Assembly: GCA_004402895.1 (NCBI GenBank)
Contig: SORT01000019.1
Location: forward strand, 1-32,819
DNA length: 32,819 nt
Direction of reading: 5' to 3'
Origin: Fidelibacterota bacterium MT.SAG.3
Lineage (GTDB): Bacteria > Fidelibacterota > SORT01
The position numbers and the translations under genes were made by a program. Below are positions 1 through 6,967 of the stretch, piece after piece; position 1 is the first letter of the stretch, and every line of letters starts with the position of its first letter. The notes below the pieces were generated by a model. The model searched no databases. It was not told the origin of the DNA and saw only the letters and a list, made by a program, of their open reading frames with translations.

Positions 1-161
1 ATATAAACACCTAATCTATAACATAACTAGTGGACCTAAGATAGGGGGCAGGTCATTTGCAATAAAATAAATGTGATTAGTATCATTTATTATTCTTATT
101 AGTTACATATTTTATACACTGACATTAAATTAGAAAGTAAAGCAATTAGAGTACCGAAGAT

Positions 162-560
162 ATGAATGCGCAAAAACTGATAATACTTTCAATACTACTA
201 CTGATTATCGGGGCAGCTATATCATCTAAAACCGGGACCGGACCGGAAGAAATAATCACCAAGAGTGAATCTGATATGCTGCTTCAGGAAGTACGTTACA
301 TAGCTTCAAACGCAGTGATCTACTGGAGAAAGCCTGCTCAACTCGGTGGCGGGAAAAAGAGTTTTATCGGGATAACGGACGTAAGACCTCTCGGAGCTGA
401 ACCCATAAACGCACAGCGAGTTCATACTATATCCGCGGTTAAAAATAAGGAGTTTACGCTAACCACGGTCGGCTTAATCAACGGAGTAACGATTGTAGCA
501 ATTGTGACGAATAGAGGAATCAAGGGTGCACCCGTGATCACACTTCCTATCCAAAACTAA
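162..560 (+). CDS. Small membrane-anchored protein, pilin-like N terminus, unknown function
   Basis: A 132-residue protein with an N-terminal hydrophobic segment (about residues 5-22) that is either an uncleaved anchor or a signal peptide, followed by a soluble extracytoplasmic part. The segment around residues 44-69 (VRYIASNAVIYWRKP, then a GGG and SF) resembles a group of small anchored proteins I recall from FCB genomes with a 'YY.KP...GGG..SF' pattern. That is memory of a family, not a search result. The second half is rich in V, T and I and is probably beta-structured. The gene stands alone on the plus strand and converges on the next gene. No clear Shine-Dalgarno precedes the ATG. The export prediction is reasonable; the function is unknown. 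Confidence 0.6.
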   Translation: MNAQKLIILSILLLIIGAAISSKTGTGPEEIITKSESDMLLQEVRYIASNAVIYWRKPAQLGGGKKSFIGITDVRPLGAEPINAQRVHTISAVKNKEFTLTTVGLINGVTIVAIVTNRGIKGAPVITLPIQN

Positions 561-567
561 TCGCGAC

Positions 568-587
568 TAAGACTATAATAAGTCTTA
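568..587. terminator. Weak hairpin between convergent genes
   Basis: TAAGACT (568-574) and AGTCTTA (581-587) pair as a 7-bp stem with a 6-base loop. It sits just after the stop of the plus-strand gene and covers the stop codon (585-587) of the minus-strand gene. There is no proper T-run on either side, so it is only a possible bidirectional terminator. Confidence 0.25.
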
Positions 588-878
588 ATTCGTATCCTGA
601 GTTTTCTTTAGTAGCCCATCAAGCAGAATCCCACAACTGATTTTCGAAAGTTTGCCGTCTGCTTCTGATTCCTTTATCCGTTCAACGAAATAAGATTTAG
701 CAATATCACCGCTCCCAGTATCTGCTCTTTTAAAAGAATCATTTAATAATACAGCTATAATATTTAAATCCGTTTTGCTTTTTTTCTTTATATGGTCTAA
801 TTCAAGTTGCTTTACCATATATACCAATATTACAATTAAAAACGGGAGAGCTACTGTAAATCCTGATATGGGTCCCAT
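585..878 (-). CDS. Small single-pass membrane protein, unknown function
   Basis: A 97-residue protein with one hydrophobic helix (about residues 5-22), then a lysine-rich stretch (HIKKKSK) that would lie in the cytoplasm by the positive-inside rule, and a helical soluble tail. It begins 3 bases after the stop of the upstream lipoprotein gene, so the two are almost certainly co-transcribed and perhaps translationally coupled. I do not recognise the family. The coupling suggests it works with the lipoprotein at the cell envelope; this is inference from position only. Confidence 0.55.
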   Translation of the reverse strand: MGPISGFTVALPFLIVILVYMVKQLELDHIKKKSKTDLNIIAVLLNDSFKRADTGSGDIAKSYFVERIKESEADGKLSKISCGILLDGLLKKTQDTN

Positions 879-881
879 TTT

Positions 882-1448
882 CTACTGCTGATTCGGCATC
901 TTTGTGAGCTCATCAAATGCTGCATCTGCGTTCTCGATGATAATTTGTTCGACTTCTTCAGCCAGATTATTCAACTGCTTTAACTGGTCTTTAAAACTTT
1001 CAACGTCCATCCGGCAGAGTGAATACTGAGTTTTTTCATCACGATCATAATAACGATCTATAATAGCGGCGCCGACCAAAGTGAGACTGGTAAACCCTGT
1101 AGTAGCCTGTTGATGAAAGGATTCTACGTTTGCCATTTCTCCGTCACTCACGACTCTTTCATATGCCTTTACGAGTTCTTCAATTTTGGTTTGAAAAGAC
1201 CTTGCTAAATCAGCTCTTGCATTTAAATCCGCTGCCGTTCTTCGAGAGGTTGTAGTAGGATGTGACACTGCATCAGCAGGTCCCACACCATAAAATGCTG
1301 TGCCTGTGGCAGCATCACCCGGGAACGCTCCACCACCGCGGTCTGCCCAATCAGGTCTGTCCGGATCTGTTTGGACTGTTTTTTGTCCGCCTCCACACGA
1401 AACAACAATAAGCATTATTATCAGTAGAACAATTTTTGAAATTTTCAT
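882..1448 (-). CDS. LPP20-like lipoprotein
   Basis: The open frame extends to 1484, but the ATG at 1446-1448 is the better start: it is preceded by AAAGGAGG at a normal spacing and begins a textbook lipoprotein signal (MKISK, hydrophobic core, then VVSC with the lipobox Cys at residue 18 of this start). The mature part opens with a P-D-R-P-D-W-A motif, and a later segment (T-S-R-R-T-A-A-D-L-N-A-R-A-D-L-A-R-S) matches the style of LPP20-family lipoproteins, in which 'A...A...Ar..La' precedes a helical domain. The predicted protein is 188 residues and anchored in the inner or outer membrane. It is upstream of, and 3 bases from, a small membrane protein gene. The LPP20 assignment is by resemblance; the exact role is unknown. 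Confidence 0.65.
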   Translation of the reverse strand: MKISKIVLLIIMLIVVSCGGGQKTVQTDPDRPDWADRGGGAFPGDAATGTAFYGVGPADAVSHPTTTSRRTAADLNARADLARSFQTKIEELVKAYERVVSDGEMANVESFHQQATTGFTSLTLVGAAIIDRYYDRDEKTQYSLCRMDVESFKDQLKQLNNLAEEVEQIIIENADAAFDELTKMPNQQ

Positions 1449-2122
1449 TTTGAATCCTCCTTTTAAAGTTTTTATACTTCCCACTTAATTGCATTTACTC
1501 CTCAAAATAGGACAGCCGAATCGGGTCTATAAATAACACAATATCACTCTTCAAACGGTAGGTTTTCTTTTACAACAACTTGTCTCACTAAAGAATAGCG
1601 CAATTTGGAGTTAACTTCAATTGGAAATACTTCTCGAATCCATATATTTATTGTTTCGTTCTCTATAATGCTTTTATTGACATAATATATCTCTCCGAAT
1701 AATGAACGACCTTTGAGAGATCAGAGTGCTGTGGGCGGGATTCGAAAAATCACTATCAATTCTGTATCCTTTTATTTGCAACGCTTGTACGAGATTAAAA
1801 TGCCTCCGGTATTGACACGGTGTTAATCATTTCAACAGGGTTGGATTTTTAACGACTATTGGAGATCTATTCGGTATCTGAGATGGTTCAAGCTCGGGCT
1901 TATATTCGTAAGCGGAGTGCACCTCTTGCGTGAGATACTTCCCTGGTTATTTTAGATACATTAAAATCGTCCCAAGATGTCGGACATGTAATCGGGATGT
2001 TTTCTATGACACCCTTTCGGTGATTTAATTTTTGCATTACAGTACTATGTTGCTATATTGGGGATCTATAAAGGTGTCCAAAATGTGACCAAGACAACAT
2101 AATATTGTGATTCACGTCAATG
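1449..2122. other. Intergenic stretch with no confident intact gene
   Basis: About 670 bases without a complete gene. The part near 1449-1460 carries the ribosome binding site of the lipoprotein gene. From 1544 to 1720 the minus strand holds a start-less open segment described separately. The rest (about 1720-2120) contains short interrupted segments on both strands that look faintly coding in several frames at once, which makes any one of them unreliable. The right end leads into a strong hairpin at 2123. Confidence 0.5.
1544..1720 (-). pseudogene. Possible C-terminal gene fragment (surface-protein-like)
   Basis: A 58-codon stop-to-stop segment ends at TGA 1544-1546. It has no ATG, and the upstream in-frame stop is at 1721-1723. 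The conceptual peptide has a plausible beta-rich composition, with segments such as EIYYVNKSII, INIWIREVF and YSLVRQVVVKENLPFEE. It faintly recalls the C-terminal part of 'surface-adhesin'-type small proteins of the 'Y.d.ssi...g..v.vWvk' kind, but this is only an impression. If real it is an N-terminally truncated remnant. It could also be chance open frame. Confidence 0.3.
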
Positions 2123-2154
2123 GCTATAAAACCCCCCCCCTTTATAGCTTTTTT
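2123..2154 (+). terminator. Intrinsic terminator-like hairpin with a C9 loop
   Basis: GCTATAAA (2123-2130) and TTTATAGC (2141-2148) form a perfect 8-bp inverted repeat. The loop is A followed by nine C (2131-2140), and six T follow (2149-2154). This is the architecture of a Rho-independent terminator for plus-strand transcription, although the stem is A/T-rich. It ends only 14 bases before the next start codon, so it could also act as a leader attenuator for that gene. Confidence 0.6.
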
Positions 2155-2168
2155 GTGTGAGGAGATAA

Positions 2169-2426
2169 ATGAAATACAGAAACAAATCAGTTGTGATAGA
2201 TGCAATTCAGATAAACCGAGGAAATATAGCCAAGGTATGTGAGTTCCTTGGTATACCCGATATGGATAAATCCTGGAGAACTATGAATCCTTTAAAAATA
2301 GATATAGAAACTCTCGAAGGAACAGTGATAGCAAGTGAACTCGATTGGATTATTCGCGGAGTCGAGGGAGAATACTATACCAGTAAACCCGATATATTTG
2401 AACAAACCTATAAGAAGGAAGATTAA
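2169..2426 (+). CDS. Phage-type small protein (orphan)
   Basis: An 85-residue protein beginning MKYRNKSVVIDAIQI and ending with a 'DWIIRGVEGEYYTSKPDIFEQTY' type segment (given here as family pattern: DWII.GV.GE.Y..KPDIFe.tY). This pattern is common in small uncharacterised proteins of tailed phages and prophages. A good Shine-Dalgarno (AGGAG at about 2160-2164) precedes the ATG. No integrase, capsid, tail or lysis gene is visible nearby, so it is an orphan, either cargo from a past integration or a domesticated gene. The function is not known for the family. It starts immediately after the C9 hairpin, whose proximity suggests regulated or isolated transcription. Confidence 0.65.
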   Translation: MKYRNKSVVIDAIQINRGNIAKVCEFLGIPDMDKSWRTMNPLKIDIETLEGTVIASELDWIIRGVEGEYYTSKPDIFEQTYKKED

Positions 2427-2447
2427 AGGCTCTTATATATGTTTTAT

Positions 2448-2473
2448 GGGAGGTGATCAATATGCATTGTTAA
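2448..2473 (+). promoter_or_regulatory. Orphan near-perfect Shine-Dalgarno before a 3-codon ORF
   Basis: GGAGGTGATC (2449-2458) matches the anti-Shine-Dalgarno end of bacterial 16S rRNA over ten bases. It is followed at proper spacing by ATG CAT TGT TAA (2462-2473). The result is an excellent ribosome site leading to a three-codon frame. It is most likely the 5' end of a decayed gene, or possibly a minimal leader. It could also be chance. Confidence 0.3.
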
Positions 2474-2474
2474 A

Positions 2475-2843
2475 TCAGGATCTCTTTTTATGCTTCGATA
2501 ACTTTTCTTTTATCTTTTGAATAGAGAATCTCATCTCCTTTTTCTCAATTGGTAAAACATATATTTCATATAAAATATTCTTGAGCATCACAAGTAAGGA
2601 TTTCAGAGTGGATGAATCCCAACTTTCCCATGTCTGTTCATGTAATTTATTAAAGATTGCTATTGCGTCAATTGTCGGTAGCGAGCTAAAAGGTTTAAAC
2701 AACTCGAATAATTTGTCAATGTCTTACAACCTATTTTCTATGCCGTTCCTCTTACATACTAATACTCGCAGACGCATGGCGAGCTTGGCAGTGATTTTTT
2801 CTGTATTAAAGATCGTCCTTACCTTACATTTATTAAGTATTGA
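2475..2843 (-). pseudogene. Possible decayed gene with an in-frame stop
   Basis: On the minus strand a frame ending at TGA 2475-2477 reads back through a helical, charged C terminus (LHEQTWESWDSSTLKSLL, then lysine-rich to the end). In the same frame, beyond a single TAA at 2724-2726, it continues through another coding-looking segment (NTEKITAKLAMRLRVLV) up to a stop at 2844. The ORF 3' of the TAA could initiate at TTG 2702 (75 residues), but no good ribosome site is seen. I read this as a remnant of a longer gene with at least one nonsense mutation. A 101-codon frame on the opposite strand (2581-2886) is probably its shadow. The family is not recognised. Confidence 0.35.
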
Positions 2844-2952
2844 TCAGTCTAAAAGGCGTATAATATTTTGTGATATGCTTTACTGATTGGTGTGAGATCC
2901 TAATCTCTAAAAAACCTTTGAAACTATATTAATCACTTCGGGACTATCGCCA

Positions 2953-3819
2953 TTACCCTTTTATCCCCGACATGGTAATTCCTTTGGAAAAGGACTTCCG
3001 AAAGAAAAAGAATAGAATCAGGATCGGCACGGTTAAAATTACGGCTCCGGCGGTTTGGATTCCCGGGTAAGAATTATATTCTCCCCTTGTAAAAAGACCT
3101 AACAGCGCGCTCAAAGGCATCAAGTCGTAATCTTTAGTGACAATAATATACCATAAGAATTCATCCCAAGTACTCATGAACGTAAAGATAGCAACGATTG
3201 CTGTGACCGATTTGGACAAGGGTAGCATCACGGAAAAAACTATCCTCAGCTCCGAGCAGCCGTCTATTCTGGCTGCGTCAATCAGTTCTTGCGGAATAGT
3301 CTTATAAAATTGCGTATAAAGATAGATCGCCCAAGCGCTTACCATAAACGGAGAAAACATGCCCTGATATGTATTTATCCAACCTAATTCCAACATTAGC
3401 AAAAAACGCGGGATTAAGAACAGAATTGCCGGAAACAACATTTGGAACAAGACAAAATTATTTAAAAAATCTCGTCCAAAAAATCGTAATCGAGCTAGAG
3501 CATAACCTGTAATCGAACCAATAAGGACAACAGAAAAAGTTGCTATCGAGGATACGGCCAAGCTGTTGAAAGCTGATCTTATGAATAGATTATCGGAACC
3601 GCCCTGTCCAGCCGAAAACATCATTTCATAATTCTCCAAAGTGAATCGTGAAGGAAAGAACCGATTATAGATTTCGGAGGGTATCTTGAATGAAGCCAGA
3701 ATCATCCAGATGTACGGAAAAACCATAACGGTTAATCCCAATCCGAGAAGAGTATAGATAACCACCATTTTGATCGTGTTTGAATGCTTTTTAAGTTTCT
3801 TATCTCGGATTACGATCAT
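2953..3819 (-). CDS. CUT1-family ABC sugar transporter permease (MalG-like)
   Basis: A 288-residue inner-membrane permease with about six transmembrane helices, the first at residues 17-40. It carries the EAA cytoplasmic loop that docks the ATPase, seen as ELIDAARIDGCSELRIVFS with the conserved A-x-x-D-G pattern. The C terminus (KSFSKGITMSGIKG) is the classic 'f..G...GavKg' ending of MalG/UgpE-type subunits. Its ATG overlaps the end of the upstream permease gene by 4 bases, so translation is coupled. It is the last gene of the region 2 operon. The substrate is not readable from the permease, but the two GH130 genes upstream point to oligomannosides or related beta-linked oligosaccharides. Confidence 0.93.
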   Translation of the reverse strand: MIVIRDKKLKKHSNTIKMVVIYTLLGLGLTVMVFPYIWMILASFKIPSEIYNRFFPSRFTLENYEMMFSAGQGGSDNLFIRSAFNSLAVSSIATFSVVLIGSITGYALARLRFFGRDFLNNFVLFQMLFPAILFLIPRFLLMLELGWINTYQGMFSPFMVSAWAIYLYTQFYKTIPQELIDAARIDGCSELRIVFSVMLPLSKSVTAIVAIFTFMSTWDEFLWYIIVTKDYDLMPLSALLGLFTRGEYNSYPGIQTAGAVILTVPILILFFFFRKSFSKGITMSGIKG

Positions 3820-4667
3820 GCCATGTCCCTTTCCACTGTCTTCCTTATCGCATAAACAAACAGAAAACTGATGGCAGCTACAATAATTGCGAAGCTGGAT
3901 CCGTAGCCGGCGTGTAGCGCTGTGAAAGTTTGATGATAGATTTGCATCACAAAAGTCTGCGTACTGTCAAGCGGCCCGCCGCCCGTGATCATGTAAGGCT
4001 CCGTAAAAATATTGAAGGACAACATTACGGCGAAAACCAATACTATGGTAAATGATGGGTTAAGAAGCGGAACGGTAATCTTAAAAAATTTTACCCGTTC
4101 GCTCGCCCCATCAATTGACGCAGATTCATACAGGGATTCCGGGATGGCCTGTAATCCCGCTAAAAAAATCAAACTATAGTAACCCAAATATTTCCAAACG
4201 ACTATCATCGCGATAGAAGCCATGGCAATATCTGGGTCGGAGAACCACGGGATTGTTATATTAATTTTACTCAGCCATGTATTGATAAGTCCATCTCCGG
4301 AGAAGAGAAGACTAAAAACTATGGAATAGGCGACACCCGCAGAGATATAGGACATTAAATATCCTACCGCAAAAAAAGATTGTAAGAATTTTATCCGACT
4401 GAGTAACAACGCCACTCCGAGGGCGGAGACAATCGATAGTGGAACATATACGGCCATAAAATAAAGGGAGTTTTTAAATGATATCCAGAATAACGGGTCA
4501 TACAGAACCCCTATGAAATTACTTAAACCGATAAACTCCTTGTCAGGAGAAATGATGTTCCATCTTTTAAAAGCAATAACCACGCCCCACAGGAAAGGAT
4601 ACAGCCAGAAAATAATTGTGTGAATAACGTATAATGAAACTAATCCTAACCCTGGATATTTACTCAT
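3816..4667 (-). CDS. CUT1-family ABC sugar transporter permease (MalF/UgpA-like)
   Basis: A 283-residue permease with six predicted transmembrane helices. The EAA loop reads ESLYESASIDGASERVKFFK, with the D-G and downstream 'iTvPlL' that mark MalF/UgpA-type subunits. The GGGP segment near residue 235 (MITGGGPLDSTQT) is also typical: in the family a 'lT.GGP...T' motif precedes the last helix. It lies 30 bases downstream of the binding-protein gene and overlaps the MalG-like gene by 4 bases. It forms the heterodimeric channel with that neighbour. No ATPase is encoded in the locus, so a shared MsmX/UgpC-type ATPase elsewhere is assumed. Confidence 0.93.
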   Translation of the reverse strand: MSKYPGLGLVSLYVIHTIIFWLYPFLWGVVIAFKRWNIISPDKEFIGLSNFIGVLYDPLFWISFKNSLYFMAVYVPLSIVSALGVALLLSRIKFLQSFFAVGYLMSYISAGVAYSIVFSLLFSGDGLINTWLSKINITIPWFSDPDIAMASIAMIVVWKYLGYYSLIFLAGLQAIPESLYESASIDGASERVKFFKITVPLLNPSFTIVLVFAVMLSFNIFTEPYMITGGGPLDSTQTFVMQIYHQTFTALHAGYGSSFAIIVAAISFLFVYAIRKTVERDMA

Positions 4668-4697
4668 TTCTTTTCCTGAAAATTGTTCATTTCAGTT

Positions 4698-6050
4698 TTA
4701 ATTAATAACCTTAGGTCCCGATTCCAGAATCCTCTGAATAGCTATATTCGCATCGCGTGATGCTTGAACCGGTGACTTAACGCCGAAAATTATCGGCTGC
4801 CACAACTCCCTGTTCAGACTCGTTTGAATTTCAACGGTTTTCGCCGTCAGAACATGAGGTATTATGTAGTCCATCATATTCGCATATAATTTTGCGTCGG
4901 GATTATCATCAAAATAGCTGGTAAAGATCGGATTACTCGTCAAGTCTTCCCGGGCAGGAAGATAGTTGGTTAAAGCAATCCAGAGGGAATCATGTTCTCC
5001 GCTGAAATACCATTTCATAAATTCCCATGCCTTATCCTTTTTATTTGAGGACTCAAAGAGCACCATACCTTTAGACTCAGCAAGCGTATAGACAGGCGCA
5101 TCCTCCGGGTAATCATCCGGTACCAACATTGGTGCTATTCTATATTTCAGGTCGGGATATAGTCTTTTTATTCTAACTATATTTCCGGCGCCCTTTAAAG
5201 CAGCAAAGAAAACCTCCTTTTCAAATCCATCGTTTATCTCAAATCGAGGCGCGTATCCTTCATTGAATAATCTATAATAGAACTCCGTGACCGCAATTCC
5301 ATAATCGCTGTCAAGAAAAGCTTCATTATTGTCGACATCAATGAACGGTTTACCTCCCGATGCGCTCGTGTAAAGCGTCAGATAATCAAACCATCTCCTG
5401 AACCATTTTGAAGAGACGTCAGCTGTCAATCCATAAATCTTGTTAGGAATGCATACTTTCTCCAACAGTCTGAAAAACTCGCTATACGTTCTCGGAAGTT
5501 CAGTGATTCCGAACTTATCGAGCATTTTTTCGTTATACCAGACCATCTCAGGATTGACGTAAATCGGCATCACGTAAACGTGTCCTTTATAGAACCAGTT
5601 GTTCCGGATGATATTCGCCATTTTTCGATTTTCCGCTACGTCCCAAAAACCTGGCAGTGTGTCGAGAGCAACGATTACTCCCGCATCGGCAAGCTGAGCG
5701 GCAAACCCCCCGAATACATTTGAAAGGACATCGGGACCGGTTCTGGTGGCAATTGCGGTGAGTATTACCTCCTCAGATGTAGTACCGGCAGGTATAGTTT
5801 TCCAGTCTATCGGAGTCTCCTTATGGGTGGAGTTCCATTTATCCACCACATCTTTTTCAAATCTCGACAGCTCTATGCTCGGCGCTGTCCAATACTCGAA
5901 GCCGTCGGAACCGGCTTCTTTTTCCTCCGAACCACATGACACGAACGTAGCGCATAGCGTAATCAAAATAAACCGAGTTGTTAATCTATTGATCATGAAT
6001 TTAGAAACGTCCTGTGAATTAATAAATTTCTTTGCATCATTATTCAGCAT
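4698..6050 (-). CDS. Sugar-binding lipoprotein of an ABC importer
   Basis: A family-1 (MalE/UgpB-type) extracellular solute-binding protein. A lipoprotein signal begins at the internal Met 19 (MINRL, hydrophobic core, TFVSCG with the lipobox Cys), so the true start may be the ATG at 5994-5996 (432 residues) rather than 6050. Neither has a strong ribosome site. The mature protein shows family features: FEKDVVDKWN near the start, a 'TRTGPDVLSNVFGG' segment, 'VYVMPIYVNPEMVWYNEKML', and a late 'KDKAWEFMKWYFSGE'. It captures the ligand in the periplasm and delivers it to the two permeases downstream. It follows the GH130 pair by 21 bases. Confidence 0.9.
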   Translation of the reverse strand: MLNNDAKKFINSQDVSKFMINRLTTRFILITLCATFVSCGSEEKEAGSDGFEYWTAPSIELSRFEKDVVDKWNSTHKETPIDWKTIPAGTTSEEVILTAIATRTGPDVLSNVFGGFAAQLADAGVIVALDTLPGFWDVAENRKMANIIRNNWFYKGHVYVMPIYVNPEMVWYNEKMLDKFGITELPRTYSEFFRLLEKVCIPNKIYGLTADVSSKWFRRWFDYLTLYTSASGGKPFIDVDNNEAFLDSDYGIAVTEFYYRLFNEGYAPRFEINDGFEKEVFFAALKGAGNIVRIKRLYPDLKYRIAPMLVPDDYPEDAPVYTLAESKGMVLFESSNKKDKAWEFMKWYFSGEHDSLWIALTNYLPAREDLTSNPIFTSYFDDNPDAKLYANMMDYIIPHVLTAKTVEIQTSLNRELWQPIIFGVKSPVQASRDANIAIQRILESGPKVIN

Positions 6051-6071
6051 TAAATGCCTAAGTTCTCTAAT

Positions 6072-6959
6072 TTATAAAAAGTCCATCGAATCCGCTTTGC
6101 TCACCGTTGCGACGGCTATAACGGTATCGGCGCCACCATAATAAACATAATATGTGTCATCTATCTCCGCAACCCCGCAATTGAATACTACCTTGGAAAC
6201 ATCACCTTCTAATTCCCACTTTTCTTCAGGTCCAAGTATCGGTTCTTCCTGCCTTGCAATTACTTTTGCCGGATCTTCCGAATCAAACAGCGCTACTCCC
6301 AGTCTGTAGAATTTATCTTCATCGACTCCGTGATAAAATAACAACCAACCTTTCTCAGTCTTTATTGGTGGCGCGCCGGCGCCTATCTTCTTACAATCCC
6401 ACAACCCCTCTCTTGGCTCCATAACTTTTTTATGACCGGTCCATTCTATAAGATCGTCTGAATAGGCTATCCAAATATCAGGCATGATCCTGTGAAACAT
6501 GATGTATTTCCCTTTAACTTTTTCCGGAAAGATTACAGCGTCTTTATTTTCCATATCAGGAAGAATAATGCCATGCCTTTCAAAGGTTTGAAAATCCTTC
6601 GTGGAAGCAAGAGCAACCCTGTTACCGGACCCTGACCAGGCTTTATTTGAAAGAGCCGTATAAGTGATATAATATTTACCATCGATAGGAGTAATCCTTG
6701 GGTCCTCACAGCCGAACCGCTCATATTCCTCCTGAGGTTCAAATACAGGCTGATCATGACGTTGAAAACTTAAACCGTCATCACTGACGGCATGACCTAA
6801 CGAGGAAATATAGATGTCATACTCACCGATTGCACGATATAACAGATGGGTTTTTTCACCATCATATACCGCGGCACAATTAAAAACCGCTCCACTCTCC
6901 CATTTATTCTTCTTTACAGGCTTCAATATGGGATTCCCTGAATAACGTTTAAGTTTCAT
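6072..6959 (-). CDS. Glycoside hydrolase family 130 (mannoside phosphorylase/mannosidase family)
   Basis: A 295-residue five-bladed-propeller enzyme of GH130. Family marks include the start MKLKRYSGNPIL, blade-1 'AVFN.aav...k..llYRA' (residues 24-43), the E-D-P-R motif at 85-88 carrying the conserved acidic residue, 'IGAGAPPI' at 192-199, and 'YHGVD' at 209-213. GH130 members cleave beta-mannosides by phosphorolysis (giving mannose 1-phosphate) or by hydrolysis; I cannot tell which from the sequence. There is no signal peptide, so it acts in the cytoplasm on imported oligosaccharides. It lies 8 bases after a paralogous GH130 gene and just upstream of the ABC importer, consistent with uptake followed by intracellular breakdown. 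Confidence 0.9.
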   Translation of the reverse strand: MKLKRYSGNPILKPVKKNKWESGAVFNCAAVYDGEKTHLLYRAIGEYDIYISSLGHAVSDDGLSFQRHDQPVFEPQEEYERFGCEDPRITPIDGKYYITYTALSNKAWSGSGNRVALASTKDFQTFERHGIILPDMENKDAVIFPEKVKGKYIMFHRIMPDIWIAYSDDLIEWTGHKKVMEPREGLWDCKKIGAGAPPIKTEKGWLLFYHGVDEDKFYRLGVALFDSEDPAKVIARQEEPILGPEEKWELEGDVSKVVFNCGVAEIDDTYYVYYGGADTVIAVATVSKADSMDFL

Positions 6960-6967
6960 GATTTATT

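Noticed and set aside
1724-1746. Minus strand TTCGAATCCCGCCCACAGCA resembles the T-loop and 3' acceptor end of a tRNA, suggesting an att site near the phage-type gene.
   Set aside because: The 5' half of the T-stem is absent (GATTT instead of a GCGGG-like arm), no other tRNA part is upstream, and no second copy or integrase is seen. Chance similarity is more likely.
1860-2030. Plus-strand segment that reads as protein-like in more than one frame, one of them interrupted by a TGA, raising the idea of a second selenoprotein.
   Set aside because: No conserved motif surrounds the TGA, no ribosome site or start is convincing, and several frames look equally plausible, so there is no real coding signal.
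2581-2886. 101-codon plus-strand open frame.
   Set aside because: It starts at TTG without a ribosome site, has noncoding-like composition, and is antisense to a more protein-like minus-strand frame.
2895-2911. GAGAT/ATCTC hairpin near the end of the ABC permease gene considered as operon terminator.
   Set aside because: The stem is only 5 bp, and on the minus strand the T-run comes before rather than after the stem.
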